Counted from the stretch's first letter, positions 1 through 10,122 are shown. The stretch: 64,000 nucleotides of DNA from 34-65-8 sp963529855 (GCA_963529855.1 CAURZK010000001.1:372001-436000); one strand, 5' to 3'. Notes: generated by a model from the sequence alone, not told the origin. Numbers and translations: made by a program.

Positions 1-25
1 CCATTCCCTATCGCCCCCCGCACCG

Positions 26-1105
26 ATGGCGCTCGACCGGATCACTCTCGCGACATTCCGCAACCATCGCGAAACCGCGCTCGACGGGACACGCAGCTTC
101 AATTTGCTGATCGGTGACAATGGCGCAGGTAAGACCAATGTGCTCGAAGCGTTGTCGCTCTTTGCACCTGGCCGGGGCCTGCGCCGTGCTGCACTGAACG
201 ATTTGCCGATGGGGGGCGGGACTGCATTCTCGGTCGGCGCTTCGCTTGCCCAGCCAGCCGGCGAACCGGTCCGGCTTGGGACTTTCGTGCGCGGAGATCA
301 GCCCGGGCGCCGCCGCGTTCAGGTCAACGGTGCCCAGGCGAGCGCCAACAGCCTGGGCGAATGGCTTGCGCTGGGCTGGCTGACCCCGGCAATGGACGGG
401 TTGTTCACCGACAGCGCGGGCGCGCGGCGCCGCTTCCTCGACCGGATGACGCTGGCACTCGAACCCGCGCACGCGCACCATACGGCCCGTTACGAAGCCG
501 CGCTGCGGGAACGCAATCGGCTGCTATCGGGCGATGACGAACCCGATCCTGCCTGGCTTGATGCAGTGGAGCGGCACCTTGCAGAACACGGCGCGGCCAT
601 TGCTGCTGCGCGATCGCAGACCCTTGCTGCAGTAACGGCCGAACTTGCACGGTTGCCGCGCGAACCCTTCGCCCTGCCCCTGCTGGACCTGCAGCCGGGA
701 GGCCCCGGGAACAGCGACGAACTGGCGCAGGCCCTGCGGCAAGGCCGACGCCGCGAACGACAGGCCGGGCGCACGCTGACGGGGCCCCACCGCGACGAAC
801 TCACCGTGACGATGGCAGGCAAGGCCATGCCTGCGGCGGAATGTTCGACCGGGGAGCAAAAGGCGATGCTGATCGCACTGACCCTGGCCCACGCCACGCT
901 CGCTGCCCGCGGGCGGCCAGGCGTCCTGTTGCTGGACGAGGTTGCAGCTCATCTTGACCCCGTCCGGCGCGAGGCGCTGTTCGCGCGCCTGGCTGAAAGC
1001 GGCGCGCAAGTATGGATGACCGGCACCGAACTTGCCCCATTTGCCGCCATCGCGCCCGAAACGGCAATCTGGCGGGTCACCGAAGGGCAAGTGAAGCGAA
1101 CCTAG
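26..1105 (+). CDS. recF: DNA replication and repair protein RecF
   Basis: RecF is an SMC-like ATPase that helps load RecA at single-strand gaps through RecFOR. The 359-residue protein has the normal family length. A Walker A motif (GDNGAGKT) lies at residues 30-37, an ABC-type signature (STGEQKA) near 272, and a Walker B (LLLDE) near 300 followed by the AAHLD D-loop. The ATG at 26 is the first one available and gives the expected MxLxxITLxxFRN N-terminus. The stop overlaps the convergent esterase gene by four bases. The window starts only 25 bases upstream, so its own promoter and any upstream partner are not visible. Confidence 0.96.
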   Translation: MALDRITLATFRNHRETALDGTRSFNLLIGDNGAGKTNVLEALSLFAPGRGLRRAALNDLPMGGGTAFSVGASLAQPAGEPVRLGTFVRGDQPGRRRVQVNGAQASANSLGEWLALGWLTPAMDGLFTDSAGARRRFLDRMTLALEPAHAHHTARYEAALRERNRLLSGDDEPDPAWLDAVERHLAEHGAAIAAARSQTLAAVTAELARLPREPFALPLLDLQPGGPGNSDELAQALRQGRRRERQAGRTLTGPHRDELTVTMAGKAMPAAECSTGEQKAMLIALTLAHATLAARGRPGVLLLDEVAAHLDPVRREALFARLAESGAQVWMTGTELAPFAAIAPETAIWRVTEGQVKRT

Positions 1106-1800
1106 TCTTCAGGCAGTGCGTCCTGCACTTCGTCCAGTGTCGCTTCCACCAGACGTGCAATGCCCTGCTCGGTCGGGTGAATGCGGTCGGACTGGAACAG
1201 GCTGGCGTCCCGGTAAATCGTCTCCAGCCAGAACGGCACCAGCGGGACGCCGTATTCCTTGGCCAGCGCCGGATACAGCGCATCGAATTCGCGCTGGAAT
1301 TCCGGGCCATAGTTGGGGGGCGAACGCATTCCCATCAGCAGCACCGGGATTTCACGGCGGCGCAATTCCCCCAGCATTGCCTCGAAATTGGCGCGCGTTT
1401 CGTCAGGCGAAATTCCGCGCAGCAGATCGTTGCCGCCCAGCTCCAGGATCACAAGGTCCGGCTTCACCTCCTGCGCGTCGAGCGTGAAGGCCAGGCGCTG
1501 CCGGCCCGCAGCGCTGGTATCGCCTGAAATTCCGGCGTTGGTGACGACGGCATTGATCCCCGCTGCGCGCAGCGCCTCTTCCAGCTGCGCCGGATAGCTC
1601 TCGCTCTTGTCGAGGCCGTAACCTGCGAACAGGCTGTCGCCGAATGCCAGCACGCGCCGTTCGGGCCCGCTGACGGGCGCAGGCTCTGCCGCCTCTCGCG
1701 CCTCTGCGCGCGGCTGTGCGGACGGCGCTTCCTGGCCGCAGGCTGCCAATGCGACCGGCAGCGCAAGGGGCAGTATGATCGACCAACGGGCAAGCGGCAT
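1102..1800 (-). CDS. tesA: TesA-like SGNH/GDSL esterase, predicted lipoprotein
   Basis: Arylesterase/acyl-CoA thioesterase I-type hydrolase of the SGNH superfamily, predicted to be exported. With the start at 1800 the 232-residue protein begins with a lipoprotein signal ending in ALAAC (Cys21). It carries block I FGDSLFAG (nucleophile Ser56), a GGND block and the C-terminal DRIHPT block with the catalytic Asp and His. The start at 1800 is preferred over 1854 because AAGGAG lies a few bases upstream and the signal peptide then sits at the N-terminus. It diverges from an ABC exporter pair, the same pairing as tesA with ybbA/ybbP in Escherichia coli. Substrate specificity cannot be read from sequence. 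Confidence 0.9.
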   Translation of the reverse strand: MPLARWSIILPLALPVALAACGQEAPSAQPRAEAREAAEPAPVSGPERRVLAFGDSLFAGYGLDKSESYPAQLEEALRAAGINAVVTNAGISGDTSAAGRQRLAFTLDAQEVKPDLVILELGGNDLLRGISPDETRANFEAMLGELRRREIPVLLMGMRSPPNYGPEFQREFDALYPALAKEYGVPLVPFWLETIYRDASLFQSDRIHPTEQGIARLVEATLDEVQDALPED

Positions 1801-1838
1801 CGGCAAGTCTCCTTGAAGGTGCCCCCCACCTATGCCAC

Positions 1839-2537
1839 TTGCGCCAAGTGACAAGCCCCCTTCCCGCCGTATCCGCCCGTAACCTCACCCTCACGCTCGG
1901 ATCCGAGACTGCGCCGGTGGAAATCCTGCGCGGTATCGATCTCGACGTTCCTGCGGGCCAGATCTGCGCCCTGCTGGGGCCTTCCGGTTCCGGCAAAAGC
2001 TCGCTCATGGCGGTGATGTCGGGCCTGGAACGCGCCAGCGGTGGCACTCTGACTGTGGCCGGCGCCGATTTCACGACGATGGACGAGGATGGCCTTGCCC
2101 GCGCCCGACGCGGACGCATCGGCATTGTCCTCCAGGCGTTCCACCTGTTGCCGACGATGACCGCGCTGGAAAACGTCGCCACTCCGATGGAACTGGCGGG
2201 TGAGACCGATGCACAGGAACGCGCGCGGCAGGAACTGGTCGCGGTGGGACTTGGCCACCGGCTCGACCATTACCCGACCCAGCTTTCGGGAGGCGAGCAG
2301 CAGCGTGTCGCGATCGCGCGCGCCATCGCTCCGCGTCCGCGCCTGATCTTTGCGGACGAGCCGACTGGCAATCTCGACGTTGCTACCGGACACGAGATTA
2401 TCGAGCTGCTGTTCGCGCGCCGGGCTGAAACCGGTGCGACGCTGTTCGTCATCACGCACGATCCTGAACTTGCCGAACGCTGCGGCCGCGTGCTGACCAT
2501 GGCCGACGGCAGGATCGCAAGCGACCGCCAGGCATGA
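1839..2537 (+). CDS. ybbA: ABC transporter ATP-binding protein (YbbA/LolD-like)
   Basis: ATPase subunit of a MacB/LolCDE-type exporter. It shows Walker A GPSGSGKSS, a Q-loop within VLQAFHLLPT, the signature LSGGEQQRVAIARA and Walker B LIFADEPTGNLD, in normal order and spacing. The protein is 232 residues if translation begins at the TTG at 1839; a GTG at 1848 in the same frame is equally possible, and there is no in-frame ATG near. It overlaps the permease gene by four bases (ATGA). The pair diverges from the TesA-like esterase, which matches the conserved tesA/ybbA/ybbP neighbourhood. The transported substrate is unknown. Confidence 0.92.
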   Translation: MRQVTSPLPAVSARNLTLTLGSETAPVEILRGIDLDVPAGQICALLGPSGSGKSSLMAVMSGLERASGGTLTVAGADFTTMDEDGLARARRGRIGIVLQAFHLLPTMTALENVATPMELAGETDAQERARQELVAVGLGHRLDHYPTQLSGGEQQRVAIARAIAPRPRLIFADEPTGNLDVATGHEIIELLFARRAETGATLFVITHDPELAERCGRVLTMADGRIASDRQA

Positions 2538-5056
2538 CCGCCGCCACCCTCAGTTGGGGCCAGGCCTGGCGGATTGCGCGGCGTGACCTCAATGCGCGAT
2601 TCCGCGGGCTTCGGCTGCTGGTCGTGTGCCTGTTTCTGGGCACCGCGGCGCTCGCGGCAATCGGCACGCTTACGGCAGCGATCGAAGGCGAACTGGCAGA
2701 CCGTGGCCAGGTCATTCTGGGCGGCGATCTGGAAGTCGAGGTCTGGCAGCGGTCGCTCAATGAAGATGAACGCGCAGCGTTGGCACAGTACGGCACCCTG
2801 AGCCAGGGCACGCGGATGCAGGCGATGGCGGTGGCGGGCGATGCCGCCGCGCCGGTCGAACTGAAGGCAGTCGACACCCGCTGGCCGCTTTACGGTACGC
2901 TCACGCTGCAAAGCGGGAAGACAGCCGGGGCGCCGACCGGCAATCAGGCTTGGATGGCGCAAGGTGCGATGGATCGGCTGGGCATTACGACCGGTGACCG
3001 GTTCCGCGTCGGCGGAGTTGAACTGGTGGCGGCGGGCGTGATCGCGGACGAGCCCGATCGCCTGTCAGAAGGATTCCAGCTTGGCCCCACGGTGATCGTG
3101 GCGGAAGACGTGCCAGCCCGCGCGGGTTTGCTCGCACCCGGCGCAATGTATCAGTCCAAAACTCGCGTCGCATTCAGCCCGGACGCCGATCCCGAGGCGG
3201 TTGAAGAAGCGCTGACAGAACGCTTTCCCGAAGCAGGCTTCGACTTCCGCAGCCGCGACCGCGCCTCACCCGGCGCCGACAGGTTCGTCGGGCGGATGGG
3301 CGAATTCCTGACGCTGGTTGGCCTTGCCGCGCTGGTAATCGCCGGGATCGGTATCGGCGGCGGCGTGACATCGTATCTCGAAGCGCGGCGCCAGAGCATC
3401 GCCACCTTGAAGGTGCTGGGCGCCACCAGCGGCGATATTGCTCGCATTTATGCCATGCAGATCGGTGCCGCCGCGCTGGTCGGTACGCTGGCCGGGCTGC
3501 TGGTCGGAGTGGCGGTGACGCCGATCCTTGCCGCCGCACTCGATGGCCTGCTGCCGGTCGGGCGCGGGTTCGTGATCGATCCGCTGGCGCTGATCCTTGC
3601 CGCCGGGTTCGGCCTGCTGGTCGCACTGGTGTTCGCCGCGACGCCCCTGGTGCGCGCGCGCAGTTTCCCGGCGATGGCACTGATGCGGGCGCGGGTGAAC
3701 CCCCTGATGAGGGATCGCAAGGCATTGCCCTGGGTGCTGGGCGGCCTCGCTGCGATTGCCGTGCTGGTATTGGTAACATCGCGGGCCCCCTTGCTGGCAG
3801 GCGGGTTCCTGATTGGTGCGGCTGTGGTGTTCGGCCTTCTCGCCCTGCTCGGCGCCGGGATAGCGCGCCTTGCCGCGCGCCTGCCCCGCCCACGGAGCCC
3901 GCTCGTACGCAACGCGCTCGCCAATCTGCACCGCCCTGGCGCGCAGACCGGGGCGCTGGTCACTGCGCTTGGCTTCGGCCTGAGCGCATTCGTGCTTCTC
4001 GCCGGTATCCAGAGCGCGATCGACGGCAATATCCAGCGCAGCGTACCCGCACAGGCACCCGACTATTTCGTGCTCGACGTGCCGCGTGACCGAGTGACTG
4101 CCTTTGAAGCATTGGTCCGTGCGCAACACCCCGAGGCTGAAATCCGCACGGTGCCCGCGCTGCGCGGGGCAGTGCTGGCTTACGGTCCCGATGGCGCGAT
4201 GACGCGTGTGTCCGAAATGGAGGAAATTCCCGACGGGGCCTGGGCTTTGCGCGGTGAGCGCGGGCTGACGTACGCCGATGCCCTGCCCGAAGGAAACCGC
4301 CTGGTCGAAGGAGAATGGTGGAGCCCGGGATATTCGGGCGAACCGCTGGTTTCGGTCGATGAGGAGTTCGCAAACGCGATCGACCTCAAGGTTGGCGACA
4401 TGATCACCGTGGGCGTGCTGGGCGTCGAACGCACCGCGCGGGTGGCCAGCCTTCGCACGATCGACTGGGAAAGCATGGGCTTCAACTATGTGCTCGTATT
4501 CAGCGCGAACACGCTGGCCGATGCGCCGCACAACCTCGCCGCCACGATCGAACTGCCCGAAGGTAGCGCCACCGGACCGCTGCTGCGCGAGCTGGTCCGT
4601 GCGTTTCCGTCCAGCTCTGTGATCGAGGTCGGCGGCGTACTGGCCGAAGCGCGGACGATCCTGGGCCAGGTCGGCATCGCGACTTTCGCCGCCGCATCAG
4701 TGGCGGTGCTGGCGGGGCTGGCCGTTCTGATCGGAGCCATCGCTGCTGCGCGGGCGGCCCGGACATACGACACCGTTGTGCTGCGGGTGCTGGGTGCCAG
4801 CCGTGGGCAGATCCTGCTGATGCAGCTTGCCGAATACGCTTTGCTGGCGGCAGTGCTGGCGGGCGTTGCCCTGCTGCTGGGTGCAGGGCTTGCCTGGGCC
4901 GTCATCACGCAGCTGTTCGATTTCGACTGGCTGCCCGATTGGGGCGTCATGCTGGCAGTGCTTGGCGGCGGATTGGCGTTCGTCGTCGTCGTGGCGCTGG
5001 CAGGCTCACTGCCGCTCCTGCGGGCGAAGCCGGCTCAGGCATTGCGGGCCCTCTAG
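2534..5056 (+). CDS. ybbP: ABC transporter permease, FtsX/YbbP family
   Basis: Inner-membrane permease partner of the preceding ATPase. The 840-residue length and layout fit YbbP: an N-terminal membrane segment near residues 27-45, a large periplasmic domain, a first FtsX-type helix bundle around 250-380, a middle pair of helices, a second periplasmic domain, and a C-terminal FtsX bundle around 715-835. Both bundles contain the LKVLGAT / LRVLGAS coupling-helix motif that contacts the ATPase. The start overlaps the ATPase stop. The pair probably moves lipophilic or envelope molecules by mechanotransmission; that function is inferred from the family. Confidence 0.92.
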   Translation: MTAATLSWGQAWRIARRDLNARFRGLRLLVVCLFLGTAALAAIGTLTAAIEGELADRGQVILGGDLEVEVWQRSLNEDERAALAQYGTLSQGTRMQAMAVAGDAAAPVELKAVDTRWPLYGTLTLQSGKTAGAPTGNQAWMAQGAMDRLGITTGDRFRVGGVELVAAGVIADEPDRLSEGFQLGPTVIVAEDVPARAGLLAPGAMYQSKTRVAFSPDADPEAVEEALTERFPEAGFDFRSRDRASPGADRFVGRMGEFLTLVGLAALVIAGIGIGGGVTSYLEARRQSIATLKVLGATSGDIARIYAMQIGAAALVGTLAGLLVGVAVTPILAAALDGLLPVGRGFVIDPLALILAAGFGLLVALVFAATPLVRARSFPAMALMRARVNPLMRDRKALPWVLGGLAAIAVLVLVTSRAPLLAGGFLIGAAVVFGLLALLGAGIARLAARLPRPRSPLVRNALANLHRPGAQTGALVTALGFGLSAFVLLAGIQSAIDGNIQRSVPAQAPDYFVLDVPRDRVTAFEALVRAQHPEAEIRTVPALRGAVLAYGPDGAMTRVSEMEEIPDGAWALRGERGLTYADALPEGNRLVEGEWWSPGYSGEPLVSVDEEFANAIDLKVGDMITVGVLGVERTARVASLRTIDWESMGFNYVLVFSANTLADAPHNLAATIELPEGSATGPLLRELVRAFPSSSVIEVGGVLAEARTILGQVGIATFAAASVAVLAGLAVLIGAIAAARAARTYDTVVLRVLGASRGQILLMQLAEYALLAAVLAGVALLLGAGLAWAVITQLFDFDWLPDWGVMLAVLGGGLAFVVVVALAGSLPLLRAKPAQALRAL

Positions 5057-5230
5057 CTCACGCGAACCCCTTGGCCGGAACACGGCCCTTGAAATCTTCA
5101 CCGCGACGGGTTGGGTGCGACCGTGCCCCCATCACCACGCCGTTCATAAGCCTGAACACTCGATATGCCCTGCGCCGTTCCATCTGAGATTGCTGCGCTG
5201 CCTTAGCGACTACCGCGCCGCCGATCGCGC

Positions 5231-5263
5231 AAAACGAAAAAGGGCCCCGCGAACGGGGCCCTT
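5231..5263 (-). terminator. Rho-independent terminator after the TonB-dependent receptor
   Basis: A perfect 10-bp stem (AAGGGCCCCG paired with CGGGGCCCTT, 5240-5263 on the plus strand) with a four-base loop is followed on the minus strand by a T-rich run. It lies 25 bases beyond the receptor stop. The rest of the 230-base gap from 5057 holds nothing else I can recognise. Confidence 0.85.
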
Positions 5264-5288
5264 CTCGTATTGTTGTCTGCTGTGATCG

Positions 5289-7958
5289 TCAGAAACGATA
5301 CTTGGCCGAAACGCCGTAAGTGCGCGGCTGGTTGGGGTAGCCCGAGATCGAGCCGGACTGGGCGACCGAATCGAAGATCGTGGTGATGTAACGATCGTCG
5401 AGCAGGTTGCGGCCCCAGACCGAAACTTCCAGCCCCATGTCCATGGCGAACGTCAGGCTGGCAGACAACTCGTCCACCTGGCGGCGGAACGGACGGGCTG
5501 CCGCAATGGCGGCCTGCTGGCCCCCGGAAATGAACCCGGGCAGGCCGTCGGCGATCTGCACCGGCGCCTCGTGATAGAAGTTCACGTTGGCGATCAGGCG
5601 GTTGCCCGACATCCCCAGTTCCTTGTTGTAGGTCGCACCGATGCTGGTGGTGAACTTGGAAATGCCCGCCACTTCGCGGCCCGACAGGTCACCGATCGAG
5701 CTGTTCGGGAAGCTGACGTATTCCGGTTCGAGGAACGTAAACGCTGCCTGGATGCTCAGCTCGTCGCTGATCCGGGTAACGCTGTCGAACTCGACGCCGA
5801 AGGTTTCCTGCTCGCCCGCATTGGCCAGTGCGAAGCCGGTCCCGGTGAAGATGTTCGACTGGAACCCTTCGATGGTCTGCTTGAAGAAGGTCAGGTTGGC
5901 CGAGAAGATATCCCAGTTGCCCTTCAGACCCAGCTCCATGACCTCGGTTTCCTCCGGACCCGCAAAACGCGAGCCGGTCGTCAGGTTCACGGGGGCGATC
6001 CCTGCCCCCCGGATGGCCGGAAGGTCGCTCGCCAGCGGACGGCTGTCGCGCGACAGGTTGAACGAACTCGCCTTGAAGCCGGTTGCATACGACGCATAGG
6101 CATTCAGCGTCGGCGAGATATCGTACGCGAGGCGTGCGGTGTAGCTCCAGTCGTTGTCGTCGGTTGCGCCGCTCTCGACGGAGTTCGGCACGTTGAGGAA
6201 CGGCGGCAGGAACTGCAGCGAACGCAGTGCCAGCAACGGGTTGACCGCGGGGTTCGACTGGTTGGCGGTTGCGAACGCATTCACGCCCGCCGAAACCTGC
6301 GCAAACGCGGCCGGATTGGCGCCGGCGAAGGCACCGATCTCGGCCTGGCTTGCCGGGCGACCGAGGCCAAGGATGGTGCCGACCTGAGTCGACAGGCCCT
6401 GCGCCACGATCGCGCCGCGACCGATCGCGGTGAGGTCGAGATTGCTGAAAACGTCCGACGAAACGACGTTGGTCGTGATCTCTTTCTTGTCGTCGGTGTA
6501 GTTCGCACCCAGCGTCAGGACCAGGCCATCCGTGATCTCGAAATCAACCTGACCGAAGATCGAGTAAGCCTCGTTCTCCAGCGTGTACGCCTCCGTCAAC
6601 CCCTGACCCGCCTGGAAGAAGCGGTTGACGAAGTTCTGGCCGGTCAGCGCACTGATCGTCGCTTCAAGCGAATTGACGTTCTGCGTGTTGCGGGTCGCGG
6701 CGCGGATCAGCAGGTCGGCATAGGGACGGAAGTCGCTGCCGAAGAAGATCTCGTTGCGCTGATCGATGTCTTCCTTGAAGTAGAAGCCGCCCAGCAGGAA
6801 GCTGATCCGGTCGCCCACTTCGCCCGACAGGCGCAATTCCTGGGTGAAGGTTTCCAGGCCCACGTCGTCAAACTTGCGGCCGATCAGGTCGGCACTGGTG
6901 AAGTCCGAATCCTGGTCCGTGATCGCACGCGATTCGCGGTAGCCGGTGATCGAGGTCAGCGTCAGCGCGCCCAGTTCCAGATCGACCTGCCCGGACACAC
7001 CCCAGTTCTCGATGTCGTTGGTCGAATCGAAATTGGTGTAGATGACGTCGGCAAACGGGTCGTTCGGGTTGGGGATCTGGCCGCCAACCGCGAGGACTGC
7101 GTTGCTGGCCGCACTGCGCTGCAGGTTGACGACGCCGCAGCAGATTTCATCGATCTTGTCGTAGTCGCCGATCAGGCGGACCGACAGCGGGCCGCCGCCT
7201 TCGAACAGCAGCTGGCCGCGGGCGAACCAGCGATCACGGTCGTTGGAGCGGTTGCCCGTGCCAAGGTCGGTCAGGTAACCGTCGCGCTTGTTGATGCCAC
7301 CGGCGAGGCTGAAGGCCAGGCTTTCGGAAATCGGGCCAGTGACGAGGCCCTTGCCCACGATCGCGTCGTAGTTGCCGTAGCTCGCCTCGACCAGACCGCC
7401 GAATTCGAATTCGGGCTTCTTGGTAACGATCGAGATGACGCCGGCGCTGGCGTTCTTGCCGAACAGGGTCGACTGGGGCCCGCGCAGGACTTCGACCCGC
7501 TGCACGTCGGGCAGGTCGGTGATCTGGCTGGCGCTGCGGCTGCGATAGACACCATCGACGAACACGCCGACCGACGGTTCGATGCCGGCATTGTTGGCGC
7601 CGTTACCGAAGCCGCGGATCAGGAAGTTGGTGTTGGCCGAGCTCTGCAGCTGGGCGACCTTCAGCGAAGGAACCAGCGTCTGCAAGTCGCGCAGGTCACG
7701 AACCTGGTTGCGCTCGATCGTTTCGGCCGTGGTCACGCTGACCGCAACCGGGATCTCCTGCAGCGTCTGCTCGCGCTTGGTCGCGGTGACGATGATCTCG
7801 TTACCGGTGCTGGTTTCCTGGGCATCGGGGATCATGTCCCCGTCGCTGTCGGTCTGGGCCTGGGCGTCAGCGTCTTGCGCAGCAGCAACCGAAGGAATGG
7901 CGAAAGCAGCCGCACCTGCAAGCAGCAGGGCGCGATGCGCAGTGGCATGGAATTTCAT
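5289..7958 (-). CDS. TonB-dependent outer-membrane receptor
   Basis: An 889-residue gated beta-barrel importer. The N-terminus is a Sec signal peptide ending near AAAQ. A spacer with the TonB-box-like stretch EIIVTATKREQ is followed by a plug domain (about residues 55-170, with VPSLKV and RGFGNG) and a 22-strand-type barrel ending in the aromatic C-terminus KYRF. GAGGAG precedes the start codon closely. The long internal loops and the QDADAQAQ-rich N-terminus are typical of sphingomonad receptors, which are often multiplied and take up siderophores, oligosaccharides or aromatic compounds. No neighbouring transport or hydrolase gene points to a ligand. It is monocistronic, ending at a strong terminator. 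Confidence 0.95.
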   Translation of the reverse strand: MKFHATAHRALLLAGAAAFAIPSVAAAQDADAQAQTDSDGDMIPDAQETSTGNEIIVTATKREQTLQEIPVAVSVTTAETIERNQVRDLRDLQTLVPSLKVAQLQSSANTNFLIRGFGNGANNAGIEPSVGVFVDGVYRSRSASQITDLPDVQRVEVLRGPQSTLFGKNASAGVISIVTKKPEFEFGGLVEASYGNYDAIVGKGLVTGPISESLAFSLAGGINKRDGYLTDLGTGNRSNDRDRWFARGQLLFEGGGPLSVRLIGDYDKIDEICCGVVNLQRSAASNAVLAVGGQIPNPNDPFADVIYTNFDSTNDIENWGVSGQVDLELGALTLTSITGYRESRAITDQDSDFTSADLIGRKFDDVGLETFTQELRLSGEVGDRISFLLGGFYFKEDIDQRNEIFFGSDFRPYADLLIRAATRNTQNVNSLEATISALTGQNFVNRFFQAGQGLTEAYTLENEAYSIFGQVDFEITDGLVLTLGANYTDDKKEITTNVVSSDVFSNLDLTAIGRGAIVAQGLSTQVGTILGLGRPASQAEIGAFAGANPAAFAQVSAGVNAFATANQSNPAVNPLLALRSLQFLPPFLNVPNSVESGATDDNDWSYTARLAYDISPTLNAYASYATGFKASSFNLSRDSRPLASDLPAIRGAGIAPVNLTTGSRFAGPEETEVMELGLKGNWDIFSANLTFFKQTIEGFQSNIFTGTGFALANAGEQETFGVEFDSVTRISDELSIQAAFTFLEPEYVSFPNSSIGDLSGREVAGISKFTTSIGATYNKELGMSGNRLIANVNFYHEAPVQIADGLPGFISGGQQAAIAAARPFRRQVDELSASLTFAMDMGLEVSVWGRNLLDDRYITTIFDSVAQSGSISGYPNQPRTYGVSAKYRF

Positions 7959-8217
7959 GGGAGCTCCTCGTCCTCTCGCAGCTGGTCAGTTGGGTTGACC
8001 TGGGAAGGTTGTTGGCGACCGCTGCTTGATGAGGGTCGATAAATGGAGGCAAACGCGCGCTCAAGCGCCAAAATTCCACGGGAATCTGCGGTTTGCCCAA
8101 GTGTTGCAAACGGGGCACAGCCGCGCGGCACTTGCCCCATCGCCCTCCTTGAGCTAGGGGCGCGCGCGATTATTGCGCCGCACAATTGCCGCGCCCAAAC
8201 TCGAAAGCACCGCAAAC

Positions 8218-10044
8218 ATGCCCGCGCCCCTACGTAACGTGGCGATCATTGCCCACGTCGATCATGGCAAGACCACACTGGTCGACCAGCTGTTCCGCCA
8301 ATCCGGCACCTTCCGCGACAACCAGCGCGTGGAAGAACGCGCCATGGATTCCAACGACCTGGAAAAAGAGCGCGGGATCACGATTCTCGCGAAATGCACC
8401 TCGGTCGAGTGGGAAGGCACGCGAATCAACATCGTCGATACGCCGGGCCACGCCGACTTTGGTGGCGAGGTGGAACGCATCCTGAGCATGGTCGACGGCG
8501 TGATCCTGCTGGTCGACAGTTCCGAAGGCGCGATGCCGCAGACCAAGTTCGTCACCGGAAAGGCGCTGGCGCTGGGCCTGCGCCCGATCGTGGTGGTGAA
8601 CAAGATCGATCGCCCGGACGAACGCATCCAGGAAGTGCTGGACGAAGTGTTCGACCTGTTCGTCAGCCTCGACGCGACCGATGAACAGCTCGATTTCCCT
8701 GTCCTTTATGCTTCGGGTCGCAATGGCTACGCCAATGAAGACCCGTCTCTACGCGAAGGCACGCTGACCCCCCTGTTCGAAAAGATCGTTGAGCACGTCC
8801 CTGCCCCGCAGGCCGACTTCGACGGACCGTTCAAGTTCCTCGTCACCCTGCTCGATCGCGACAACTTCCTCGGCCGCATCCTGACTGGCAAGGTCCAGTC
8901 GGGCACGGTCAAGGTCAATTCCCCGATCCATGCGCTCGATGCCAGCGGCAAGGTGATCGAGGCGGGCCGCGCGTCTAAGCTGCTCGCTTTCCGTGGGCTC
9001 GAACGTGTTCCCGTGGAAGAAGCGCGCGCAGGAGACATTATTTCCATCGCCGGTCTCACTGTCGCGACCGTTTCCAACACCATCGCCGATCCGTCGGTCA
9101 CCGAACCGCTCCACGCGCAGCCGATCGATCCGCCGACGCTGTCGATGCGTTTCGCCGTTAACGACAGCCCGATGGCCGGCCGCGAAGGGACCAAGGTCAC
9201 CAGCCGCATGATCCGTGACCGGCTGGAGCGCGAGGCGGAATCGAACGTCGCCATCCGCGTGACCGAAAGCGCCGACAAGGACAGCTTCGATGTCGCGGGC
9301 CGCGGCGAACTGCAGCTCGGCGTGCTGATCGAAACGATGCGCCGTGAAGGGTTCGAGCTCGGCATCAGCCGCCCCCGCGTGCTGTTTCGCGAAGACGAGA
9401 ACGGCAACCGCACCGAACCGTACGAGACCGTCGTCATCGACGTGGATGACGAACATTCCGGCACGGTCGTCGAGAAGATGGCGCTGCGCAAGGCCGAGAT
9501 GACCGACATGCGCCCCAGCGGCGGCGGCAAGACGCGCATTACTTTCTCTGCGCCCAGCCGCGGCCTGATCGGCTATCACGGCGAATTCCTGTCCGACACG
9601 CGCGGTACGGGGATCATGAACCGCCTGTTCGAGAAGTACGGCCCCTACAAAGGCCCGATCGAAGGCCGCGCCAATGGCGTGCTGATCTCCAACGCGACCG
9701 GGGAAGCCGTCGCCTATGCGCTCAACGCGCTGGAAGATCGCGGCATCCTGTTCGTGCGCCCGCAGGAAAAGCTCTACGAAGGCATGCTGATTGGCGAGAA
9801 CGCCAAGCCGGAAGACCTCGAGGTCAACCCGCTCAAGTCGAAGCAGCTGACCAACTTCCGTTCGACCGGCAAGGACGACGCGATCCGTCTCACTCCGCCC
9901 AAGATCATGACGCTGGAGCAGGCCATCGCATATATTGACGACGACGAGATGGTCGAAGTGACCCCGTCGAGCATTCGCCTGCGCAAGGCGATCCTCGATC
10001 CGCATGAACGCAAGAAGGCCAAGCGCAAGCTCGAAACGGCCTGA
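8218..10044 (+). CDS. typA: Translational GTPase TypA/BipA
   Basis: Ribosome-binding GTPase of the elongation-factor G family, involved in stress adaptation and large-subunit assembly. G1 AHVDHGKT, G3 DTPGHADF and G4 NKID are present near the N-terminus, followed by EF-G-like domains and the BipA-specific C-terminus. The start at 8218 gives 608 residues, the usual length, with the GTPase beginning MPAPLRNVAIIAHVDHGKT; an upstream in-frame ATG at 8173 would add 15 unconserved residues. The gene diverges from the receptor across 259 bases and ends at a clear terminator. Confidence 0.96.
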   Translation: MPAPLRNVAIIAHVDHGKTTLVDQLFRQSGTFRDNQRVEERAMDSNDLEKERGITILAKCTSVEWEGTRINIVDTPGHADFGGEVERILSMVDGVILLVDSSEGAMPQTKFVTGKALALGLRPIVVVNKIDRPDERIQEVLDEVFDLFVSLDATDEQLDFPVLYASGRNGYANEDPSLREGTLTPLFEKIVEHVPAPQADFDGPFKFLVTLLDRDNFLGRILTGKVQSGTVKVNSPIHALDASGKVIEAGRASKLLAFRGLERVPVEEARAGDIISIAGLTVATVSNTIADPSVTEPLHAQPIDPPTLSMRFAVNDSPMAGREGTKVTSRMIRDRLEREAESNVAIRVTESADKDSFDVAGRGELQLGVLIETMRREGFELGISRPRVLFREDENGNRTEPYETVVIDVDDEHSGTVVEKMALRKAEMTDMRPSGGGKTRITFSAPSRGLIGYHGEFLSDTRGTGIMNRLFEKYGPYKGPIEGRANGVLISNATGEAVAYALNALEDRGILFVRPQEKLYEGMLIGENAKPEDLEVNPLKSKQLTNFRSTGKDDAIRLTPPKIMTLEQAIAYIDDDEMVEVTPSSIRLRKAILDPHERKKAKRKLETA

Positions 10045-10065
10045 TCCCCCCGCCCGGACAAAAGG

Positions 10066-10101
10066 AAGGGGCCCCCGCCGCTATGGCAGGGGCCCCTTTT
10101 T
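10066..10101 (+). terminator. Rho-independent terminator after typA
   Basis: A 14-bp stem with one mismatch (AAGGGGCCCC... paired with ...GGGGCCCCTT), a five-base loop and a TTTTT tract at 10097-10101 lie 22 bases after the typA stop. On the other strand it could also serve the convergent outer-membrane protein gene ending at 10123. Confidence 0.85.
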
Positions 10102-10122
10102 CGTGTGCCGAAACGCTTTCCG

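Noticed and set aside
8..481. Long minus-strand frames antisense to recF and other plus-strand genes
   Set aside because: They lie fully opposite well-supported genes, lack ribosome sites and have random GC-rich composition.
8112..8138. GC-rich hairpin GGGGCA...TGCCCC in the divergent receiver/typA gap
   Set aside because: The inner and outer symmetry centres differ by half a base, and no T-run follows, so it is not convincing as a terminator or operator.
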